Both the position numbers and the translations under genes were made by a program. Shown here piece after piece: positions 1-8,023 of a DNA stretch of 18,131 bases. The notes under the pieces were generated by a model, which worked only from the letters and a program-made list of their open reading frames with translations, had not been told where the DNA came from and ran no database searches. The stretch covers positions 1-18,131 of the forward strand of contig CAZNRY010000083.1 of NCBI GenBank assembly GCA_964575675.1. The letters are read 5' to 3'. Positions within the stretch are counted from its first letter, which is position 1; each line of letters begins with the position of its first letter. The stretch comes from CAZNRY01 sp964575675. GTDB lineage: Bacteria > Eisenbacteria > RBG-16-71-46 > CAIMUX01 > VGJL01.

Positions 1-1017
1 GCCGAAGATCTGGACCGCGTCCGTCGTCACCCTCATGCAGGTGTCGGCCGCCATCAGCTTTGCGAGCGCAGCCTCGAGCTTGGCCGGCTCCTTGCGATCG
101 ACCTTGCACGCCGCCCGCCAGACGAGGAATCGCGATGCGTCGATGTCGCGCGCCATTTCCGCGATCATAAAGGCGATCGCCTGATGCGAGGCAATCGGCA
201 CGCCGAAGGCCATTCTCTCCTTCGCGTAGCGAATCGCGTGCCGCATCGCGCTGCGCGCGACCCCGACGGCGGCGGCCGCGACCACGGGGCGCGTGTGGTC
301 GAAGGCGCTCATCGCCAAGAACCAGCCGCGCCCCTCCTGCCCCACCCGGTTCGCCTCTGGGACGACGACGTCGCTGAAGGTCAGCGCGCGGGTATCGCTG
401 GCCCGCTGCCCGAGGTTCTGCTCCTTCTTGCCGATCTCCAGTCCGCTCGCCCCCTTCGGGACGATGAAGGCGCTCATTCCACGCGCGCCGCGGCTCGGGT
501 CGGTCAGGGCGAGCACGAAGTACCAATCGGCGACGCCCCCGTTCGTGATCCACATCTTCGATCCGTTGATCACATACTCGGAGCCGACCTTCCTCGCGGT
601 CGTCCGGATCCCCTGGACGTCGGAGCCCGCATTGGGTTCGGTCACAGCGTACGCCGCGAGCCGGAACTCATCGATCATGGGGGCAAGCCACTTCTTCTTC
701 TGCTCTTCGCTCCCCCCTACGATCACCGGGGCCTCGGCCAGCGTGTTCGCCTCCATCGCGGTCCCGATCCCGGAGCATCCGACGGCCAGCTCCTCGGAGA
801 TGATGCAGCCATCGAGCACGGAGAGTCCCATCCCGCCGTACTCCTCGGGGATGTGCGTGTTCATCAGGCCCGCCTCCCACGCCTTCCTGCAGATCTCCCA
901 GGGGAACTCCCCCGTCTCGTCGTGGTGGGCGGCCTTCGGCGCGATTTCGCGTTCGGCGAACTCACGGGCGAGCTTCTGGAATGCGAGTTGATCCTCGGTC
1001 GGCTCGAAGTTGATCAT
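1..1017 (-). CDS. Acyl-CoA dehydrogenase (C-terminus beyond window)
   Basis: This flavoprotein oxidises an acyl-CoA to the trans-2-enoyl-CoA and passes electrons to ETF, as in fatty-acid or branched amino-acid breakdown. The visible 339 codons start at an ATG with GGAGG a few bases upstream and read as a standard medium-chain-type acyl-CoA dehydrogenase. An N-terminal helical domain contains IPEEYGGMG. The FAD/substrate signature YAVTEPNAGSDV lies at about residues 123-134 and GSKMWITN at 152-159. A C-terminal helical domain contains FDHTRPVVAA and ends at the window edge in DAVQIFG. Family members are about 380 residues, so roughly 40 are missing, including the region that normally holds the catalytic glutamate. 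The chain length of the substrate cannot be read from this part. The gene diverges from the SDR gene, with about 120 bases between the two starts. Confidence 0.95.
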   Translation of the reverse strand, partial: MINFEPTEDQLAFQKLAREFAEREIAPKAAHHDETGEFPWEICRKAWEAGLMNTHIPEEYGGMGLSVLDGCIISEELAVGCSGIGTAMEANTLAEAPVIVGGSEEQKKKWLAPMIDEFRLAAYAVTEPNAGSDVQGIRTTARKVGSEYVINGSKMWITNGGVADWYFVLALTDPSRGARGMSAFIVPKGASGLEIGKKEQNLGQRASDTRALTFSDVVVPEANRVGQEGRGWFLAMSAFDHTRPVVAAAAVGVARSAMRHAIRYAKERMAFGVPIASHQAIAFMIAEMARDIDASRFLVWRAACKVDRKEPAKLEAALAKLMAADTCMRVTTDAVQIFG

Positions 1018-1087
1018 CCATCCTCCCCGCGGCTAGGCCGCACCCGATGGAGTTTATGAGGAGCCCGGGGCCAGGGCAAGCCGCACG

Positions 1088-1096
1088 TGATAGAAT
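1088..1096 (+). promoter_or_regulatory. Extended -10 promoter candidate for the SDR gene
   Basis: The bases TGATAGAAT form a TGn-TAGAAT extended -10 element with no clear -35. Transcription would begin near 1103, about 35 bases before the ATG at 1138. This also argues against the upstream in-frame GTG at 1087 being the true start. Confidence 0.4.
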
Positions 1097-1137
1097 CCCG
1101 GCGAATCGAAGGGGTCATTCGTCCCGAGGCCATTCGA

Positions 1138-1875
1138 ATGGAAACGGAAGCCAACAGAAAAGTCGCTCTTGTCACCGGCGCCGGTGCCCGCATCGGACAA
1201 CGGATCGCGCTCAGGCTGGCGGAATCCGGGATGGCGATCGCGGCCCACTACCACGCATCCCTTTCGGGGGCCGCTGGGGTAGTTCGTGATGTCAGATCGG
1301 GTGGCGGGATCGCCGAATCGTATCGGGCCGACCTCTCGGCTCCAGAGGGGGCTTCCATGTTGGCGCGCGCCGTGCGGGCGGACTTCGGGCGGATCGACCT
1401 GCTCGTCAACAGCGCCTCGCTGTGGGAGAAGACCCCCCTGGCCGACCTCACGGAGGAGCAGTTCGACCGCCTGATGACGGTCAACCTCCGCAGCCCTTTC
1501 TTCCTGTCTCTCGCCATCGGACGCTGGATGAAGGAGCAGGGCGAGGGGATGATCGTGAACCTGCTCGATTGGTCCGTCGACCGGCCGTATCCGAACTTCG
1601 TGCCCTACGGGATGACGAAGGCCGCGCTGGCCGCGGCGACGCGCGGTCTCGCACGGGCTCTTGCCCCGGAGGTTCGCGTCAACGCCGTCTCCCCGGGAGC
1701 GGTGCTCCTTCCCGAGGGGATCGAGCCTGCCGAGGCGGAGGAGATCCGCGCCGCGATCCCGATGAAGAGGATCGGTTCGCCGGACGACGTCGCCGAGGCG
1801 ATCCTCTACCTGTTCCGCGCGCCGTATGTGACGGGAACGATCCTCACCGTGGATGGGGGCCGTTCGCTTCGCTGA
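1138..1875 (+). CDS. Pteridine-reductase-like short-chain dehydrogenase (SDR)
   Basis: This is a 245-residue NAD(P)H-dependent SDR. The Rossmann nucleotide motif is TGAGARIG (residues 13-20). Arginine stands where most SDRs have a glycine, which is typical of the FolM/PTR1 pteridine reductases. NSAS (91-94) corresponds to the NNAG motif. The active site is D144, Y157 and K161 (NLLDWSVDRP, then YGMTK). Aspartate in place of the usual catalytic serine is another PTR1-type feature, and VRVNAVSPGAVLLPEG also resembles bacterial pteridine reductases. The likely role is reduction of dihydropterin or dihydrofolate in the cytoplasm, but the substrate is inferred. I chose ATG 1138 over GTG 1087 because homology begins at KVALVTG and a -10 element lies between the two. 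The last 32 bases overlap the convergent AsmA-like gene. Confidence 0.85.
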   Translation: METEANRKVALVTGAGARIGQRIALRLAESGMAIAAHYHASLSGAAGVVRDVRSGGGIAESYRADLSAPEGASMLARAVRADFGRIDLLVNSASLWEKTPLADLTEEQFDRLMTVNLRSPFFLSLAIGRWMKEQGEGMIVNLLDWSVDRPYPNFVPYGMTKAALAAATRGLARALAPEVRVNAVSPGAVLLPEGIEPAEAEEIRAAIPMKRIGSPDDVAEAILYLFRAPYVTGTILTVDGGRSLR

Positions 1876-3733
1876 CACGGCCGGCGGCGGGCCGCGCCCC
1901 ACCCTGTCGGTGCATCGTAGGCAGGAACCTGCCGCGGACCGCATCGACCTCATCCCGCCAAGCCTCGAGCGCGGGACCGTTCAGCGGCATCACCTCGGGC
2001 CGCTCCGGATCGCCCCGGATCCCCAGATCGATCGCCCCCTCGCCTCCCCCCAGCAACCGGAGGAGCGACGAGAGCCCGCTGCCGCTCCCCGGTGTGAGTC
2101 GGAGAAGTCCGAGGAGCGAGTCGGGCTCGGCATAAGAGATCGCCCCCTCGATTTTCATCTTGCCCGTCTCCACTGCGAGGCTGTCGGCGAATAGGTGGCC
2201 CGATCGATAGGACCACCGCGTCCTCGCCTCGCGAAAGCGGAATACCCCGCGCCCAGCGCCGCCCGCGAGGCTGCCGATCTCATCGAGAAGATCGAGACCG
2301 GCGACGCGTCCATCCCGGGCCACGGCCGTGCCCTCCGCCGCCCACGCGTCACCGGCTCGGCCGGCCTCGGCCTCGACGTCCAAGAGCGCCGACCAGTCCC
2401 CCGAAAGATCGAACGGCAGCCAGGGGACCACGCTCTCGAACGCAAGCGCGCGTCCGCGCACCAGAATCGCACCGGGGCTTTCCCTCGATTCGTCCAGGAG
2501 AACCGTTCCGCCGCCCATCGAGAACTCGGCCCGCAATCGGCCGTCCGCGGGGAATGAGGATCCGGATGGGCTGAACCAGATGAGGCGGCCCGGGCCCGCC
2601 GCGGCGCCGCCCAGACGGATGCCGGTCGGCATCCATTCGGCAGAATCCGCTGCGACCACGAATTTCCCTTCCGCCGCGAGCCGGTGTCCTTCCCAGACAC
2701 CCTCGAGTCCCAAGCGGCCCGGCGGGAGACCGGCGGCCAGTGGAAGATCGCCGGTCACGAGAATATCGGTTCGATCCGAGAAGATCCGGAAGCCCTCGAG
2801 CGAAGCCCTTCCGTCCTTGACGCAGATTAGTCCCTCGAGTCGCAACGAGCTTCTCGCGCCAAGGGGCGCCTCGAGCCCCTCGATTCGCACTTCCCCCTCC
2901 GCCGAACGTCCAGCCACCCGACCGAGACTCAAGCCGATCCGCCCCCGCGGGGAAATCGCACCAACCAAGGGGAGCGGACTGAGGACCACCCCGAGGAGCA
3001 TGCCGTCGTCATCCACCGCAAGCCGCGAGGACGGCTCACCGTCCCCGCCCCCGATCCAATCCAAGCGCACCGTCCGCCCGGGGGCGAGCTCGATCCCCAC
3101 GGCGCCCTCCCGCCGGCCGGGACTTTCAACGCCGTGGCCGCTCACCTCGATGGTCCGGCCACCATCCGCTCGAGCATGGGCGAGCAGACTCCATCGACCG
3201 GCGCCCGGCGACCAGCTCCATCCTTCGACTTGAATCGGCCCTGCCGTGGAAGAACCGAAAATGAGCGAGCGGACGGAAAGTCGCACGGCGTGAGGATCCG
3301 GGCGTCCGGGCAAACCCGGGACCGGACGTTCCGCGGCGGCCCGGGAGAGCCGGGACGCCCACGCGTCGAGATCAGGCCGCCCAACGACGCGGAGCGTGTC
3401 GAGCTCGATTCCCCCGACCAAGAGCCCACCGCGGAGCAGGGACGACGGAAGAAGCTGGACGCGAAGGCGGCCGCAGGTGATCGCGCCGTTGCTTCCGAAC
3501 CTCCATCGGAGGTCTCGCCACTCCGCCTGCGGCGGCCAGCGGGGGGCGATCCTAGGTCCGGTCCCCTCGATCGGGGAGCCGGCGAGAACGCCTTGCTCCC
3601 AGCGTCGCAGGAGCCGGTGCGCGCCGTGAAGGAGGGAAGCGCGGATCGCCGCAGCAGCGATCACGGCGACGAAAACAGCCAGAGCGGCCGTGAGAAGGCG
3701 GCGCACCCTGCGTTTGTTGCGCACGGAATGCAT
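1844..3733 (-). CDS. AsmA-like membrane-anchored protein
   Basis: This 629-residue protein has a basic N-terminus (RNKRRVRR), one transmembrane helix at about residues 12-35, and then a long extracytoplasmic region rich in short beta strands (alternating LRLEGL, VRIEGL, LVTGDLPL types). Near residues 520-585 it carries an AsmA-type C-terminal pattern: strands around KMKIEGAISY, then GGEGAIDLGIRGDPERPEV and a proline-rich end. AsmA/TamB-family proteins are envelope proteins linked to lipid transport between membranes and outer-membrane biogenesis, so a didermic cell is implied. The exact role is unknown. The ATG at 3733 is preferred over a TTG one codon upstream, and neither has a clear ribosome binding site. 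It is the last gene of the minus-strand run behind the L,D-transpeptidase and cupin genes. The final ten or so codons overlap the SDR gene tail to tail. Confidence 0.75.
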   Translation of the reverse strand: MHSVRNKRRVRRLLTAALAVFVAVIAAAAIRASLLHGAHRLLRRWEQGVLAGSPIEGTGPRIAPRWPPQAEWRDLRWRFGSNGAITCGRLRVQLLPSSLLRGGLLVGGIELDTLRVVGRPDLDAWASRLSRAAAERPVPGLPGRPDPHAVRLSVRSLIFGSSTAGPIQVEGWSWSPGAGRWSLLAHARADGGRTIEVSGHGVESPGRREGAVGIELAPGRTVRLDWIGGGDGEPSSRLAVDDDGMLLGVVLSPLPLVGAISPRGRIGLSLGRVAGRSAEGEVRIEGLEAPLGARSSLRLEGLICVKDGRASLEGFRIFSDRTDILVTGDLPLAAGLPPGRLGLEGVWEGHRLAAEGKFVVAADSAEWMPTGIRLGGAAAGPGRLIWFSPSGSSFPADGRLRAEFSMGGGTVLLDESRESPGAILVRGRALAFESVVPWLPFDLSGDWSALLDVEAEAGRAGDAWAAEGTAVARDGRVAGLDLLDEIGSLAGGAGRGVFRFREARTRWSYRSGHLFADSLAVETGKMKIEGAISYAEPDSLLGLLRLTPGSGSGLSSLLRLLGGGEGAIDLGIRGDPERPEVMPLNGPALEAWRDEVDAVRGRFLPTMHRQGGARPAAGRVSEANGPHPR

Positions 3734-3807
3734 CAATGAGAGACGCTAACCCTGGACCCGGGCGGCGGCAAGCGCCGAGCGCCCACGCCGCGACTCATCG
3801 AATTCGG

Positions 3808-4131
3808 TCATTCCCCGTCGGTCGGATCGGGTCGAAAGGCCTGGATCCAGTAGGCGGATGTCTCCCCCTCGACCCGCAGGGTGAAGGGCACGCCGGAAGG
3901 AACGTGCAGGCGGTCGCCCGCAGCCAACTCGATGGTCGCATCGTTGCTCTGCGTCATGACCCTGCCGAAGAGGACGAGAAGAAGGATCTCCCCGCCGAAC
4001 CGCTGGTTTCCGAGATGAGCGCCGGGGGGGCTCACGCAACGATCGGTTTGATAACCCATCCCGCGAAGGTCAGCTTCTGCAGAATCCAGTTTTTGGCGGA
4101 GTGCATGAAGGGCGCGATCCGCGTCACTCAC
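3808..4131 (-). CDS. Small single-domain cupin protein
   Basis: The predicted protein has 107 residues and resembles a small single-domain cupin: beta strands around EILLLVLFGRVMT (about residues 48-60), then the second cupin motif AGDRLHVPSGVPFTLRV (71-87). In metal-binding cupins this motif reads GD.....P.G.PH. Here the histidine is replaced by F83, and motif 1 keeps only one histidine (H39), so a metal centre is doubtful. The start is GTG 4131, whose GTGA overlaps the TGA stop of the upstream L,D-transpeptidase, a classic translational-coupling arrangement. ATG 4164 is a possible alternative start. The next gene, the AsmA-like protein, begins about 75 bases downstream. The function is unknown. 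A sensory or ligand-binding partner of the envelope genes is only a guess. Confidence 0.7.
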   Translation of the reverse strand: MSDADRALHALRQKLDSAEADLRGMGYQTDRCVSPPGAHLGNQRFGGEILLLVLFGRVMTQSNDATIELAAGDRLHVPSGVPFTLRVEGETSAYWIQAFRPDPTDGE

Positions 4132-5273
4132 CGGCTCGCCGTTTCGAGGAGCCGCGTCAGCCATGCCGGTTCTTCCCAAACGCCGATGATCGTCACGGGC
4201 GAGCCGACCGCGAGGTTGCCGAACACGCGATCCATGTCGCGATCGCGGAGGCTGATGCACCCAAAGGTCCAATCCTCTCCCTTGCCGCCGTCGCCGTGGA
4301 TCTCGATCAGCCCCCCGATCCGCGCGCCGCGCGAAACCATCCCGTTATTGCGCAGCCTGCGGAATCGCACGTGATCCTCGTCGTTCGGGTAGTTGAGAAG
4401 CATGGCCTTGTGGTAGCGGGTTTGCCCGTTTCCCTTTTTTCGCACGATCTGATAGCGCCCTTCGGGCGTGGCCCGGTCCCCTTCGCGAATCTTTCGGTCA
4501 AGCCATCCCGGCCCCAACTCGAGGGCGAACGTCTCCTGACTCCGGCCGTTGCGAACGAGGTGGCCCTTGTGGTTGAGCTTGTCCACGATGAAGGCGGTGC
4601 CGCCCGTGGTTCGGGACCACTCGAGCGTGCGACGGAGATCGGCCGTCCATTCGCTGCGGCGTCCGAGGAAGTCGATCAGAAGACCCCGCACGTCGCGCAA
4701 CGCGAGACTCACCTCCGACCGCGCCACATGCATCTCATCGAGGGCATCCCGGCTCTCGCGGGATGAAAGCTTGGCCTCGGCGGCGGTGATGCGGCTTTCC
4801 GCGGAGACCACGTGGCGCAACGCCCGCTGATAGCGGGGAGGAAGACGGAGGAGGAGATCCCGGACCTCCGATGCATCGGCGCGGATCTGGGTCATCTCGT
4901 CTTGCAAACGTGCCTCGCGCTTCGAGATCTCCGTGCGAGCTTCCTCAAGAGCCTGGGCCGTCAGGCGGTGCCCCTCGAGCAGGAGACGCCGTGTTTCGCC
5001 GTAGCTCCGGAGGAAGGCAGGCTTTCCATACTCGAGCATCATGGCCGAGCGCGCGTCCCGGACCTTTCTCACGGCCTGCTCATAGGTCACGGTGGCGTCG
5101 AGATCCGCTTTCGACAGGCGGGCCAGGTTCAGGTATTGCTCCGCCCCAAGAAGGGTAGAGGCCGGCTCCGGGTCCCGACGGACCATGAAGAGGACAGCCA
5201 GCGCCCCCAAGAGCAAAAACACGGCGAGCGCCAGGCGCGGGCCGCGGCCTGGTTTCCGGTTCCGATCGGACAT
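4128..5273 (-). CDS. L,D-transpeptidase (YkuD family), membrane-anchored
   Basis: This 381-residue protein has an N-terminal transmembrane anchor (about residues 13-31) and a long, charged, probably coiled-coil region (about 40-220). A C-terminal YkuD catalytic domain spans about 225-366. The domain holds the active-site pattern IHG...TFGC, with H326 and the nucleophile C339 in IEIHGDGGKGEDWTFGCISL. This is the signature of enzymes that form 3-3 crosslinks in peptidoglycan or attach proteins to it. It would act in the periplasm. The ATG at 5273 follows an AGGAG about 13 bases upstream and a promoter at 5322-5350. The stop overlaps the cupin start (GTGA). The helical region before the catalytic domain is longer than in minimal YkuD enzymes and may position the enzyme or bind partners. 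That last point is inferred. Confidence 0.93.
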   Translation of the reverse strand: MSDRNRKPGRGPRLALAVFLLLGALAVLFMVRRDPEPASTLLGAEQYLNLARLSKADLDATVTYEQAVRKVRDARSAMMLEYGKPAFLRSYGETRRLLLEGHRLTAQALEEARTEISKREARLQDEMTQIRADASEVRDLLLRLPPRYQRALRHVVSAESRITAAEAKLSSRESRDALDEMHVARSEVSLALRDVRGLLIDFLGRRSEWTADLRRTLEWSRTTGGTAFIVDKLNHKGHLVRNGRSQETFALELGPGWLDRKIREGDRATPEGRYQIVRKKGNGQTRYHKAMLLNYPNDEDHVRFRRLRNNGMVSRGARIGGLIEIHGDGGKGEDWTFGCISLRDRDMDRVFGNLAVGSPVTIIGVWEEPAWLTRLLETASR

Positions 5274-5321
5274 GGTTCTTCTGTTCTCCTGTCTTTGGCG
5301 TCGCGATGCATCTTTCGGCGC

Positions 5322-5350
5322 AAGATAGAGTTCGGCGGTCTCGCCGTCAA
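5322..5350 (-). promoter_or_regulatory. Sigma70-type promoter of the L,D-transpeptidase operon
   Basis: Read on the minus strand, TTGACG (-35, 5350-5345), a 17-base spacer and TATCTT (-10, 5327-5322) match the consensus at 5/6 and 4/6 positions. Transcription would start near 5315, giving a leader of about 40 bases before ATG 5273. This is the best-matching promoter in the window. Confidence 0.6.
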
Positions 5351-5832
5351 GACCCGGAGTCCCGAAATCCGGGAACGTGGCCCGTTGTCCGCTTGGAGAT
5401 TCCGCAACCGCCCGATTTCGCGAACCGTCGATCCGGCCAAGAATGACGGCCCCGGCACCCTTAATATCGACAGCCGCCGGCGGGGCTTCAGGGACGGTTC
5501 CCCTCTCGCCGGAGCATGTCGCTCATGCGCGGCTCCCTCAGAAGCGACCCATGGCCGCCGATGTCCGAGAAACGGTCCGACGACCCATAATAACACATTG
5601 CTATGCCACACGTTACATGCACATGGCGGAGCCGCCCCGCAGCAACTATGACTGTGACCCCTCTCGGCACGATTCATCAAAGGGATGGACGTGGCGGGCC
5701 GATAGGTAACTTGGGTTTCCTGCAGCCGTTGGCCTTTCAGGGAGCGGCTCGCGTCCACGACTCCACCCGTTTTGCGGCCGGCTCGATGCACGCGATCGCG
5801 GATCGGAAAGAGGGCATGAGGCAGAAGCACCG
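5351..5832. other. Long intergenic region between divergent operons
   Basis: No convincing gene is visible in the rest of this 559-base gap between the L,D-transpeptidase and histidine kinase starts. Open frames here have no recognisable domains. A locally AT-rich island at 5586-5622 includes CATAAT on the plus strand and TATTAT on the minus strand, so promoter activity toward the kinase is possible, but no good -35 accompanies either. No terminator or RNA family was recognised. Confidence 0.5.
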
Positions 5833-7380
5833 GTGAGCAAGAAACGCAAGAGGTCGATCAGCGCAAAGCTGCTCATGGCGATCGCCGGCGTGACCACGGG
5901 CGCATGCCTTCTCTTCGGGATCTCCACGAGTCTCCAACTCCGATCGGTCACACTCGATCAGGCAAAGCGATCCCTCCTCTCGCTCGCCCAGGTCTCGGCG
6001 CACGATGTGGCCGCGGGTTTGGACTTCGACGCGCCGGCTTCGGTCCACAAGAGCCTCTCCGGGTTGTTTGGCATCGCTGAGGTCCGCTTCGCGATGATCA
6101 TCCGACCGAATGACGAACCGTTCTTGACGATGGGCGAACTCCCCCTTTCGACCTTTCTGCACACGTATCAGGGCGGGAGCGGCGTCAGGCAGATACCCGG
6201 CATGCTGGTGGCCACCGCCCCCATCCGCGACGCCTCAAACCTGGTGATCGGCGAGCTCGTCATTGGATACGCGCTCGACCAGACGCGCCAGGTTCTCAAG
6301 ACGAGCGTCTTGATCTTGCTGCTCATGACCATCGTGATCTCAGCGACGAGCCTCATGATCGGCCACACGCTCGGCAAACGTCTCACGACCCCGATGCTCC
6401 AGCTCACCGAGGCCGCGAAGGGCCTCGCCGCCGGACGTTTCGACGAACCGCTCTCGATCGACCCGAATGACGAGGTCGGAATCCTCGCGCAGACCTTCAA
6501 TACGATGAGCAGGGATCTCATGGAGTCCCGCCGCCAGGTCGAGCGCACCAACCAGAACCTCGAGGCGCGGATCCGGGAAAGAACCGAAGAGCTCCGGCAG
6601 AAGAACATCGCGCTCGAGATGCAGACCGAGCGCGCATTGGACGCAAGCCGCCTGAAGAGCTCGTTTCTGGCGAATGTCTCGCATGAGCTCCGAACGCCGT
6701 TGAACGCGATCCTTGCCCTCTCGGAGTTGATGAAGGACGGGATCGCGGGGGAGTTGACCGAAGAGCAGTGTTCGCACGTCACGATGATCCATCGCAGCGG
6801 CAGCGGGCTCCTCCGATTGATCAACGACGTGCTCGATCTATCAAAGATCGAAGCGGGACACATGGAGCTTCATCCCGTCGAGTGCGACATCCTGGACGAC
6901 CTCAGGCGGGCCGCGATCGAGATGCAGCCCCTCGCGGCGGCCAAGGGGCTGGAACTTCGGATCCGTGTCGGACAGGGACCCAAGGTCCGCATGGACACCG
7001 ACCGGGTCCGCCAGATCCTCGTCAACCTGCTCGGCAACGCGGTCAAGTTCACCGAGCGGGGGTATGTCGAGGCGGAGGCGGCGGTCGATTCCTCGTGCAG
7101 GGAGCTGTCGATAACGGTCAGGGACACCGGGATCGGGATCGCCCCCGAGAATCTCCGGACGATCTTCCAGGAATTCCGCCAGGCGGACGGCTCGCCGACC
7201 CGCCGATTCGGCGGAACCGGTCTGGGGCTGACGATTTCGCACCGGCTCGCCGAGATGATGCGCGGCGCGATCACGGTGGAAAGCACGCTGGGACGAGGGT
7301 CGCGGTTCAAGGTCATTTTGCAGGTCGAGTCGGCGGAGGCCCAGGGAGTCGAGGAGATCGATGTGCCCCGCGCTGCGTGA
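5833..7380 (+). CDS. Membrane sensor histidine kinase
   Basis: This 515-residue protein has the full layout of a transmembrane histidine kinase. The first transmembrane helix is at about residues 12-35, followed by an extracytoplasmic sensor segment of about 120 residues resembling a CHASE8-type domain. The second helix is at about 156-177, and a HAMP linker follows at about 178-232 (TPMLQLTEAAKGLAAG, DEVGILAQTFN). A coiled coil at 232-275 leads to the HisKA box FLANVSHELRTPLNAI with phosphorylatable H284. The ATPase domain has the N box with N402, G1 DTGIGI (431-436) and G2 FGGTGLGL (459-466). All catalytic elements look intact, and no fused receiver is present. The start is a GTG with a weak ribosome binding site. 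The response regulator begins 32 bases downstream and is the likely phosphoacceptor. The signal sensed cannot be read from the sequence. Confidence 0.95.
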   Translation: MSKKRKRSISAKLLMAIAGVTTGACLLFGISTSLQLRSVTLDQAKRSLLSLAQVSAHDVAAGLDFDAPASVHKSLSGLFGIAEVRFAMIIRPNDEPFLTMGELPLSTFLHTYQGGSGVRQIPGMLVATAPIRDASNLVIGELVIGYALDQTRQVLKTSVLILLLMTIVISATSLMIGHTLGKRLTTPMLQLTEAAKGLAAGRFDEPLSIDPNDEVGILAQTFNTMSRDLMESRRQVERTNQNLEARIRERTEELRQKNIALEMQTERALDASRLKSSFLANVSHELRTPLNAILALSELMKDGIAGELTEEQCSHVTMIHRSGSGLLRLINDVLDLSKIEAGHMELHPVECDILDDLRRAAIEMQPLAAAKGLELRIRVGQGPKVRMDTDRVRQILVNLLGNAVKFTERGYVEAEAAVDSSCRELSITVRDTGIGIAPENLRTIFQEFRQADGSPTRRFGGTGLGLTISHRLAEMMRGAITVESTLGRGSRFKVILQVESAEAQGVEEIDVPRAA

Positions 7381-7412
7381 GGTGCGTCCCGCCACAAGGC
7401 AAGCAAGGAGAA

Positions 7413-7865
7413 ATGAACGACATGGCAGCCGAATCGTCGACGATCAAGATTCTCGTCGCGGAAGATGACGCGACGAACCAGTACGTCTTCCGGGCGATCC
7501 TTCGGAGCGCTAGCTTCGACCCGATCCTGGTCGAGAACGGCCTCCTTGCGCTCGAGCGCGCGCGGAGCGAGAGACCGGACATCTTCCTCCTCGACATGAT
7601 GATGCCGGTCATGGACGGCTACGAGACGGCCTGGCGAATCATTCAAGATCCGCTCTTCGACAATGTGCCGATCATCGCGCTAACGGCCCGGGCCATGCAG
7701 GGGGACGCCGAACGCACCTTGCAGGCGGGGTGCGACGACTACCTCGCCAAACCGATCCGCCGGCAAGAGTTTCTCGACAAGGTCTCCTACTGGCTGCATC
7801 GGAATCCGGCCGAATGGATGCCCCGGCGCCTCTCGATGCGGGTCCCCGAGCGCGACGTCGCCTAG
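7413..7865 (+). CDS. Single-domain CheY-like response regulator
   Basis: This 150-residue protein is a lone receiver domain with a short tail. The acidic pocket is E17/D18/D19 (ILVAEDD), the phosphoacceptor is D61 (FLLDMMMPVMDG), the switch threonine is T91 (IALTARAM) and the conserved lysine is K113 (LAKPI). There is no DNA-binding or enzymatic output domain, so it probably works by protein contact or as a phosphorelay intermediate. It follows the histidine kinase by 32 bases and is its obvious partner. AAGGAG at 7405-7410 sits only 2 bases from ATG 7413 and 11 from the in-frame ATG 7422, so the start could be either. A 30-residue arginine- and proline-containing tail follows the receiver fold. 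Confidence 0.93.
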   Translation: MNDMAAESSTIKILVAEDDATNQYVFRAILRSASFDPILVENGLLALERARSERPDIFLLDMMMPVMDGYETAWRIIQDPLFDNVPIIALTARAMQGDAERTLQAGCDDYLAKPIRRQEFLDKVSYWLHRNPAEWMPRRLSMRVPERDVA

Positions 7866-7931
7866 CCCGCGGCCCACGGCCCACCACCAAGGCGGAAGGA
7901 TGCCGCCCCGTGCCGGTTTCCGCATCGGCCC

Positions 7932-7960
7932 TTGCTTTCAGTCACTTCCTCGGGGAGAAT
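7932..7960 (+). promoter_or_regulatory. Promoter candidate for gdhA
   Basis: TTGCTT (7932-7937), a 17-base spacer and GAGAAT (7955-7960) form a moderate sigma70-like match. Transcription would start near 7967, about 57 bases before the gdhA ATG. The same -10 sequence, GAGAAT, appears in the amidotransferase promoter candidate in this window. Confidence 0.4.
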
Positions 7961-7980
7961 GGTCGGGTTGCCACGAGGGA

Positions 7981-7997
7981 CCCGGCTGACGGCCGGG
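7981..7997 (+). other. Small hairpin in the gdhA leader
   Basis: CCCGGC and GCCGGG form a perfect 6-bp stem with a 5-base loop, 27 bases upstream of the gdhA start. No T run follows it. It may be a leader structure or a weak end signal for the two-component operon, and its role is unproven. Confidence 0.3.
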
Positions 7998-8023
7998 ATG
8001 GGATGTAACTGGAGGATGGGAAG

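Noticed and set aside
184..1059. Plus-strand open frame of 291 codons
   Set aside because: It is antisense to the clearly recognisable acyl-CoA dehydrogenase.
2328..3233. Plus-strand open frame of 301 codons
   Set aside because: Its Ser/Pro/Arg-rich translation is antisense to the AsmA-like gene and lacks any domain or ribosome binding site.
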